Origin: JBFWUM01 sp050247255
GTDB taxonomy: Bacteria; Acidobacteriota; Vicinamibacteria; Vicinamibacterales; UBA2999
Assembly (NCBI GenBank): GCA_050247255.1
Contig: JBFWUM010000077.1
Location: 1 to 12,449 of the forward strand
Reading direction: 5' to 3'
Length of the DNA: 12,449 nucleotides
Shown here: positions 5,767 to 12,449 of the stretch, piece by piece
How positions within the stretch are numbered: the stretch's first letter is position 1
Layout: each line of letters opens with the position of its first letter
Notes under the pieces: model-generated
What the model saw: the letters and a program-made list of their open reading frames with translations, nothing else
What the model was told of the DNA's origin: nothing
Databases searched by the model: none
Made by a program: the position numbers and the translations under genes

Positions 5767-7074
5767 CTACTGCGGGAAGCGGCCCGTCGCGACGAGGAGA
5801 TCGAGCCTCGCGCGGCGGACCGCATCCTCGGCGATCGCCGCCGTCGTCTCGGCATCCCGCGCCCGGCGCTGCGCATCCACCACCTCGATGTTCGTCGTCG
5901 CCCCGGCGCGGAAGGCGACGTCGGTGATCTGCAGCACCTCTTCAGCCTGGGCGGCAGCGGCACGGGCGCGCTCGAGGGCACGTTCGGTCAGGCGGACGGC
6001 TTCGCGCGCCGTCCGGATCTCGGCGCTCGCCTGCCGCTCCACCGCCTCGCGCTCGCTCTGCACGGTGGTGAGCAGCGCCTGCCGCTCACGCTTGAGGCCC
6101 GCGCGCTGCCCGAACTCGAAGACCGGGACCGAGAAGACGACCGAGGCGCGCCACGACCGCGACTGCGCGAACAGCCCGGACGGCGCCAGCACCTGCGGCT
6201 GAAACAGCGCGGTGACCGACGGGAGATATTCACGCCAGGTGTCGTTGAGCACCCGGGCTGCGGCGGCCTGGCGCGCCAGCGCGAGGCGCAGATCGACGCG
6301 GCCGGTGGCCAGCGTCTGCTCGGTCCCGGCCTCGGTGAGCTCGCTGCTCACGTCGAACTCCGGCTCCGTGGCCGCGTCAACCGGTCCGGTAGCCGCGACC
6401 AGCACACCCAGCGCTTCCTGGGCGCGGCGAATGGCGAGCTGCGCGTCCTCGACACGCGCCTCCACCGCTGACAGCTCCTGTTGCGCCCGCAGCATGTTCA
6501 GCCGGCTCCCCAGGCCGCCCTGCAGCCGCTGGTCGGCGTACTGGAAGTGGGCATTGGCGTTTTCGCGCGCCCGCTCGTTGAGCTCGAGCACGCGCCGCTG
6601 CGCGATGATCACCAGGTACGCCTGCGCCGTGGCCATGGCGACCTGGCGGCGCACGTCGGCCGCCCCGGCCTGCGCCACCAGCACCTGGTCGGCTGCCTGC
6701 GCGCGCTCGGCCCAGCGGACCGGCGCCAGGATCGGCGCGCTGAAGGTCGCCGCCGTGGTCGTCTGGGTACGCGGGTTGATGCTGCTGCCGGCGAACTCGG
6801 TCACCGGGTCGATGATGTTGGTGGTGAACGTGGCGTCGAGCGCCGGCAGCGAGCGTGACCGCACCTGCTGGAGCAGCGCTTCGGCGCGCAGAATGCCCGC
6901 CGCCGCCTGCTCAATGCCGGGGTTCGCCGACGTCGCCCGGCGGATCGCCTCGTCGAACGTGATCGCCTCGATGGTCTGCGACGCGGCCGGGCGTGCCAAC
7001 AATCCCACCGTGACGAGCAGCAGCGCCACGACCCTCGGACCTCCGGACCCTCGAACCATCGGCCCCTTACGCAT
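5767..7074 (-). CDS. TolC-family outer-membrane efflux channel
   Basis: The 435-residue product has a signal peptide (hydrophobic core VVALLLVTVGLLA, ending PAASQ at about residue 33) and two outer-membrane-efflux repeats (about 39-230 and 260-430). These contain the long heptad-rich helices typical of TolC trimers, e.g. ARENANAHFQYADQRLQGG and ARDAETTAAIAEDAVRRARL. There is no lipobox, so it resembles TolC more than the lipidated OprM type. It would complete a drug/solute efflux pump with the RND and adaptor genes upstream. ATG at 7074 overlaps the RND gene by 8 nt. ATG at 7059 has AAGGGG just upstream, but only 3 nt away, and would shorten the product by five residues. The start region is built on an 8-bp tandem repeat. 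The stop abuts the M48 stop with no base between. Confidence 0.92.
   Translation of the reverse strand: MRKGPMVRGSGGPRVVALLLVTVGLLARPAASQTIEAITFDEAIRRATSANPGIEQAAAGILRAEALLQQVRSRSLPALDATFTTNIIDPVTEFAGSSINPRTQTTTAATFSAPILAPVRWAERAQAADQVLVAQAGAADVRRQVAMATAQAYLVIIAQRRVLELNERARENANAHFQYADQRLQGGLGSRLNMLRAQQELSAVEARVEDAQLAIRRAQEALGVLVAATGPVDAATEPEFDVSSELTEAGTEQTLATGRVDLRLALARQAAAARVLNDTWREYLPSVTALFQPQVLAPSGLFAQSRSWRASVVFSVPVFEFGQRAGLKRERQALLTTVQSEREAVERQASAEIRTAREAVRLTERALERARAAAAQAEEVLQITDVAFRAGATTNIEVVDAQRRARDAETTAAIAEDAVRRARLDLLVATGRFPQ
7031..7062. repeat. Degenerate 8-bp tandem repeat at the start of the efflux channel gene
   Basis: Four consecutive octamers fit the consensus ACCCTCGG: ACCCTCGG (7031-7038), ACCTCCGG (7039-7046), ACCCTCGA (7047-7054) and ACCATCGG (7055-7062). 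On the coding strand they encode residues of the N-terminal stretch MVRGSGGPRV, just before the signal-peptide core, and one unit supplies the alternative ATG at 7059. Because the unit is not a multiple of three, gain or loss of one copy would shift the frame if translation starts at 7074. Confidence 0.6.
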
Positions 7075-10000
7075 TCCGCACCACCTTCCCGCGGAGCGTC
7101 TGGACCACGACATAGAGAATCGGGATGAACAGGATGTTCAGGAAGGTCGCGAAGAACATCCCGCCGGCCACCGCGGTGCCGACCGAATGGCGTCCTTCCT
7201 GCCCGGCGCCGCCGGCGAAGACCAGCGGCATGACGCCGAGGATGAACGCCAGCGAGGTCATCAGGATCGGCCGGAGGCGCAGCCGCGCCGCCTCGATGGC
7301 CGCCTCGAGCACGCTCAGTCCCTTCGCGCGCATCTGCTCGGCGAACTCCACGATCAGGATCGAGTTCTTTGCGGCCAGACCGATGAGCATGACCAGGCCG
7401 ACCTGGCAGTAGATGTCGTTCTGCAGCCCGCGCGCCCATTGCGCCGACAGCGCGCCCAGCACCGCCAGCGGCACGCCGAGCAGGACGATGAACGGCAGCA
7501 CCAGCGACTCGTACTGCGCCGCCAGCACCAGGTAGACCAGCAGGATGGCCAGGCCGAAGATCGCCGCCGACTGGCCGCCCGCCTTGATCTCCTCGAGCGA
7601 GATGCCGGACCAGGCAATGCCGTAGCCCTGGGGCAGCGCCTCGGCCGCGAGCCGCTCCATCTCGGCGATCGCCTCGCCCGAACTGGCGCCAGGCGCGGCC
7701 GCGCCGTTGATGGTGGCCGAGCGGAACATGTTGAAGTGGCTGATCACCTGTGCCCCGGTCGTCTCGCGCATCCGCACGACGCTGGCCAGCGGCACCATGT
7801 CGCCGGCCACCGTGCGCGCGTAGTACTGACCGAGCGCCTGCGGGTCCGAGCGGAACGCCTTGTCGGCCTGCACGTACACCCGGTAGGCGCGGTTGTTGAA
7901 GTCGAAGTCGTTGACGTACGCCGACCCGAGGTAGATCTGCAGCGCGCTGGTAACTTCGCCGATCGGCAGCCCGAGCGCCTGCGCCTTCTCGCGGTCGATG
8001 TCGACGGCGAGCTGCGGCTCGTTGGCGGTGAAGCCGCTGAACAGGCCGGCGACGACCGACGACTGCTGCGACGCGCCGACCAGCGCCTGCGTCGCGCCGC
8101 TGAGCCCCTCGATCGGCCGGCCGCCGCCCTGGTCGAGCACCTCGATCGAGAAGCCGCCGAAGTTGCCGAGACCCTGGATCGAGGGCGGCGCGAACGGGAT
8201 GACGAGCGCGCTCTGGATGCCGAACAGCGGCCCGCGGATGCGCGGGATCAGCTGCTGGATGCGGCGTGCCGCCTCCTCGCGCTCCTCGAACGGCTTGAGC
8301 AGCGTGAAGACCAGGCCGGCGTTCGGGGCGCTGCCGGCAAAGCTGAACCCGGCGATCGAGAACACCGTCTCGACCTCAGGCTGCGCCGCCATCACCCGTT
8401 CGACCTCGGTGAGCACGTTGGTCGTGTACTCGAGCGAGGCGCCGGCGGGCGCCTGGACGAGGGTGATGAAGTAGCCGGCGTCCTCCTCGGGCAGGAAGGC
8501 GCGCGGCACGCGCGCGTAGACGTAGTAGGTCGCGCCGAGCAGGCCGATGAACACGACGACCGCCGCCCACCGGAACCGCATGATGCCGCGCACGACGCGG
8601 ACGTAGGCGTCGGTCCCGGCGTGGATGACGCGCTCGACGCCGCCGAAGAACTTCCCCTTGCCGAGCGGGTCGTGCTTCAGCAGCAGCGCCGAGAGCGCCG
8701 GCGTGAGCGTCAGCGCGTTGAAGGCCGAGATCGTCACCGCGAAGGCGATGGTCAGCGCGAACTGCGAATAGAGGCGGCCGGTCGTGCCCGGGAAGAACGC
8801 CACCGGCACGAACACCGCGACCAGCACCAGGGCCACGGCGATCACCGCGCCGAACACCTCGCGCATGGCGTCTGATGCCGCCGTCAGCGCGTCCTTCTTG
8901 TAGTCCTGGATGTGGCGCTCGATGTTCTCGATCACCACGATCGCGTCGTCGACGACGATGCCCGTGGCGAGGACGATGGCGAAGAGCGTCAGCGTGTTGA
9001 TCGAGAACCCCATCAGGTTGACGAACGCGAACGCGCCGACGAGCGACACCGGCAGCGTCAACGCCGGAATCAGCGTGGCGCGCCAGCTTTGCAGGAAGAA
9101 GAACATGACCAGCACGACCAGGCCGACCGCCTCGAGGATGGTGGTCACCACCTCGGCGATCGATTCCTCGACGACCGTCGTCGTGTCGAAGGCGACGCGG
9201 TACTCGAGTCCCGGCGGGAACGACTGGCTCAGGCGCTGGAGCTCCGCGTCGATCCCCTCCTTCACGTCGAGGGCGTTTGCCGTGGGCAGCGCGCTGATGC
9301 CGAAGCCATTCGCCTCGATCCCCTGGAAGCGGAGCACCGACGAGTAGGTCTCGGCGCCGAGCTCCACGGTGCCGATGTCCGACACCCGGACCAGCGTGCC
9401 GTCGCTGCTGGCGCGGACCACCACGTTCTCGAACTCGCTGCGCTCGCGCAGCCGGCCGGCGGCGCGCACGCTCAGCTGGTAGGTCTGACCGCTGCGCGCC
9501 GGCGCATCGCCGATGCTGCCGGCGGCCACGGTGACGTTCTGCTCGCGCAGCGCGTTGACGACGTCGCCGGCGGTCAGGCCGCGGGCGGCGAGGCGCGCCG
9601 GGTTGAGCCAGAGCCGCATCGAGTACTTGCGCTCGCCGAACATCTGCACGTCGGCGACGCCCGGCACGCGCTTGAGCGCGTCCCGGATGTAGAGGTCGAT
9701 GTAGTTGGACAGGAACTGCGCGTCGTACTGGCCGTTGCGGGCGTACATCCCGATGGCGAGGATGAAGTTGCCCGAGACCTTCTGCACCGAGACGCCGATC
9801 TGCCGCACTTCGGCCGGCAGCCGGCCGAGCGCCTGGTTGACGCGGTTCTGCACGTCGAGCGCCGCGATGTCCGGGTCGCGGGTGACGTCGAACGTGACGG
9901 TGATCTGGCTGAAGCCGCTGTTGGAGCTCTGCGAGGACATGTAGAGCATGCCCTCGACGCCGTTGATGGCCTGTTCCAGCGGCGTCGTCACCGCTGTCTC

Positions 10001-10174
10001 GACCGTCTCGGCGTTGGCGCCGGTATAGATGGCCGTCACCGCCACCGACGGCGGCGCCACCTCGGGGTACTGCGCGATCGGCATGGTCGGGATCGAGAGC
10101 GCCCCGGCCAGCATGATGACGAGCGAGCAGACGCCGGCCAGGATCGGCCGCTTGATGAAGGTGTCGACGAACAT
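7067..10174 (-). CDS. HAE1-type RND multidrug efflux permease (AcrB-like)
   Basis: At 1035 residues this is full length for an AcrB/MexB-type inner-membrane proton antiporter, which exports hydrophobic or amphiphilic compounds through an adaptor and TolC channel. The N-terminus MFVDTFIKRPILA and PTMPIAQYPEVAPPSV (29-44) are family hallmarks. TM4 holds the proton-relay aspartates in ATGIVVDDAIVVIENIER (D409, D410), and the partner lysine lies in AAKNSILIVEFAEQM (K936). The RND pattern of an N-terminal TM, large periplasmic loop, TM2-6, second loop and TM8-12 is intact. Substrate cannot be told from sequence. ATG at 10174 is 2 nt after the adaptor stop, and the 3' end overlaps the channel gene by 8 nt, so the three genes form one operon. 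Confidence 0.97.
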   Translation of the reverse strand: MFVDTFIKRPILAGVCSLVIMLAGALSIPTMPIAQYPEVAPPSVAVTAIYTGANAETVETAVTTPLEQAINGVEGMLYMSSQSSNSGFSQITVTFDVTRDPDIAALDVQNRVNQALGRLPAEVRQIGVSVQKVSGNFILAIGMYARNGQYDAQFLSNYIDLYIRDALKRVPGVADVQMFGERKYSMRLWLNPARLAARGLTAGDVVNALREQNVTVAAGSIGDAPARSGQTYQLSVRAAGRLRERSEFENVVVRASSDGTLVRVSDIGTVELGAETYSSVLRFQGIEANGFGISALPTANALDVKEGIDAELQRLSQSFPPGLEYRVAFDTTTVVEESIAEVVTTILEAVGLVVLVMFFFLQSWRATLIPALTLPVSLVGAFAFVNLMGFSINTLTLFAIVLATGIVVDDAIVVIENIERHIQDYKKDALTAASDAMREVFGAVIAVALVLVAVFVPVAFFPGTTGRLYSQFALTIAFAVTISAFNALTLTPALSALLLKHDPLGKGKFFGGVERVIHAGTDAYVRVVRGIMRFRWAAVVVFIGLLGATYYVYARVPRAFLPEEDAGYFITLVQAPAGASLEYTTNVLTEVERVMAAQPEVETVFSIAGFSFAGSAPNAGLVFTLLKPFEEREEAARRIQQLIPRIRGPLFGIQSALVIPFAPPSIQGLGNFGGFSIEVLDQGGGRPIEGLSGATQALVGASQQSSVVAGLFSGFTANEPQLAVDIDREKAQALGLPIGEVTSALQIYLGSAYVNDFDFNNRAYRVYVQADKAFRSDPQALGQYYARTVAGDMVPLASVVRMRETTGAQVISHFNMFRSATINGAAAPGASSGEAIAEMERLAAEALPQGYGIAWSGISLEEIKAGGQSAAIFGLAILLVYLVLAAQYESLVLPFIVLLGVPLAVLGALSAQWARGLQNDIYCQVGLVMLIGLAAKNSILIVEFAEQMRAKGLSVLEAAIEAARLRLRPILMTSLAFILGVMPLVFAGGAGQEGRHSVGTAVAGGMFFATFLNILFIPILYVVVQTLRGKVVRNA

Positions 10175-10176
10175 GC

Positions 10177-11250
10177 CTACTGCACCGCGACCGGGGCGCC
10201 GTCCATCAGCTTCTGCATATTGGTAACGACCACCCGGTCCCCTTCCTTCAGGCCGCTGGTGACGATGTACTCGTCCTCGACCAGCTCGCCGACGCTGACC
10301 GGGGTCTGGCGGGCGATCGTCCCCTGTTCGCCGTCCTGCACCGTGAACAGGAAGTACTGGCCGGCAATGCGCGACACCGCCACCATCGGCACGGTGAGCC
10401 GCGGCTCGTTGGTCCAGATGACGCGCGCGCGGACGTACTGCTGCACCCGCAGGCCCGGCATCGGCCGGGTGATCGCCGCCTTCGCCAGCACCGACTGCGT
10501 CGCGTCGCCGGCGCGCGGCGCCACGAACGAAATCCGCTCCGTGCCGATCACCGCGCCGCTGGCGTCGAGCAGCTCCACGTCGAGCCCGGTCCGGAGCGCC
10601 GCTGACCGCTCGAGCGGCACCTGGATGTAGGCCTCGAGCCCCTGGGCCGCGTCGATGGTGGTGATCTCCGTCGACGGCGTCACGCGGTCGCCCTGCCGCA
10701 CCGGGATCTCGCCCACGACGCCGGCCGCGGGAGCGTCGACGCGGTAGTAGGCGAGCTGCACCTGCTCCTCGCGGATCAGCGAGCCGAGCGCCTCGAGCTG
10801 CGCCTGCGCCGTCTTCGCCGCCGCCTCCGCCTGCTCGAGCTCGGCGCGGCTCACGGCGCCGGCCTCGAACAGCTTCTGCATGCGCGCCAGCTGCTGCTGC
10901 GCGTAGGCGACGTCGGCCTCGCGCGCCGCCTGCTGCGCCTGCGCGGCGGTGAGGCTGGCCTGCTGCCGGTCGGGATCGATCTGGGCAAGCGGCTGCCCCG
11001 CCCGGACGCGGTCACCGGCCTTGACGAAGATCTGCCGGAGGATGCCTTCGACCTGCGGCTGGACCGTCGTCGAGCGCAGCGACTGGATGGTCGCGACGTA
11101 CTCCGACGTCTGCGGCACCGGCTTCGGCGCCATCGTCACCACCTGGACGTCGGTCGGTGGAAACGCCGCGCCGGCGGCCTCGGGCTGGGACGCGCCGCCG
11201 CCGCACGCGGCAACGGCCAGGGCAATACACAAATAGAAGAATGGGCGCAT
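10177..11250 (-). CDS. RND efflux periplasmic adaptor (membrane fusion protein), lipoprotein
   Basis: The 357-residue product begins with a lipoprotein signal: a short hydrophobic stretch ending VAAC, with Cys16 as the lipidation site. It then follows the AcrA/MexA order. A beta-barrel/lipoyl half contains VEGILRQIFVKAGDRVRAGQ (68-87). A coiled-coil hairpin rich in Q and A spans about 93-165, followed by the second lipoyl half (VDAPAAGVVGEIPVRQGDRV), a beta-barrel, and a membrane-proximal domain ending DRVVVTNMQKLMDGAPVAVQ. It bridges the inner-membrane RND pump to the TolC-like channel. ATG at 11250 gives the compact lipoprotein signal; a weak GAG lies about 6 nt upstream. A TACAAT about 32 nt upstream could be a local promoter, so transcription may be independent of the preceding kinase gene. 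The stop is 2 nt before the RND start. Confidence 0.95.
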   Translation of the reverse strand: MRPFFYLCIALAVAACGGGASQPEAAGAAFPPTDVQVVTMAPKPVPQTSEYVATIQSLRSTTVQPQVEGILRQIFVKAGDRVRAGQPLAQIDPDRQQASLTAAQAQQAAREADVAYAQQQLARMQKLFEAGAVSRAELEQAEAAAKTAQAQLEALGSLIREEQVQLAYYRVDAPAAGVVGEIPVRQGDRVTPSTEITTIDAAQGLEAYIQVPLERSAALRTGLDVELLDASGAVIGTERISFVAPRAGDATQSVLAKAAITRPMPGLRVQQYVRARVIWTNEPRLTVPMVAVSRIAGQYFLFTVQDGEQGTIARQTPVSVGELVEDEYIVTSGLKEGDRVVVTNMQKLMDGAPVAVQ

Positions 11251-11281
11251 GTCTCGTCTGTTGGTTGTTGGGGAAGCGATG

Positions 11282-11287
11282 ATTGTA
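11282..11287 (-). promoter_or_regulatory. Possible -10 element for the efflux operon
   Basis: The minus strand reads TACAAT here, a five-of-six match to TATAAT, inside the 57-nt gap between the kinase stop and the adaptor ATG. It would start transcription near 11275, giving a leader of about 25 nt. No convincing -35 hexamer is found at normal spacing. Read-through from the kinase gene is an equally good explanation for expression. Confidence 0.3.
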
Positions 11288-11307
11288 GCTTGGACGCGCG
11301 CTGCCGG

Positions 11308-12449
<1,142 letters not shown>

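Noticed and set aside
6212..8875. An 887-codon plus-strand open frame antisense to the channel and RND genes
   Set aside because: It is opposite two unmistakable genes. Its product is low-complexity (Arg, Asp, His, Ala runs) with no domain or signal, as expected from GC-rich codon bias leaving the complementary frame open.
8912..10630. A 572-codon plus-strand open frame antisense to the RND and adaptor genes
   Set aside because: Same reason: it mirrors conserved coding sequence, has biased composition, and shows no recognisable domain.

Overview
This is a gene-dense, very GC-rich bacterial chromosome segment; gaps between genes run from overlap to 87 bp. The envelope genes (RND pump with TolC, outer-membrane barrel, lipoprotein adaptor, periplasmic proteases) show a Gram-negative, two-membrane cell. 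The combination of high GC, a DUF4390 protein, a YfgM-like TPR protein beside a tRNA, tandem 7- and 8-bp intergenic repeats and weak Shine-Dalgarno sites fits a soil-type Acidobacteriota (Vicinamibacteria-like) genome. That placement is inference; no marker gene proves it. No phage, insertion sequence, integrase or CRISPR array is visible.

Region 1 (1-1426, minus strand): acyP (acylphosphatase) -> apt (adenine phosphoribosyltransferase) -> tRNA-Arg(CCU) -> a membrane-anchored TPR protein that runs off the left edge. acyP and apt are coupled by a TGATG overlap. The tRNA starts 11 nt after apt, and its 3' end abuts an AT-rich tandem heptamer array with a 16-bp palindrome.

Region 2 (1427-2556): a 27-bp divergent promoter with overlapping -10 elements separates acyP from an unrecognised secreted helical protein (plus strand). 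That gene converges on a DUF4390 protein (minus strand), and their stop codons overlap on CTAG.

Region 3 (2575-5766, plus strand): a likely three-gene envelope operon. It holds a beta-lactamase-fold 'serine hydrolase' lacking its catalytic SxxK, a small outer-membrane beta-barrel translationally coupled to it, and a periplasmic M48 zinc metalloprotease with an extra C-terminal domain.

Region 4 (5767-12449, minus strand): a hybrid sensor histidine kinase/receiver (5' end outside the window) followed by a complete tripartite efflux operon: lipoprotein adaptor, HAE1-type RND permease and TolC-like channel. Gene junctions are 57 bp, 2 bp and an 8-bp overlap. The channel gene's start region lies in a degenerate 8-bp tandem repeat, and its stop codon directly abuts that of the M48 gene.

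Most of this is ordinary housekeeping and envelope content; I see no clear new system. The best leads are the degenerate serine hydrolase coupled to a barrel protein, the repeat at the channel gene's start, and the symmetric divergent promoter.
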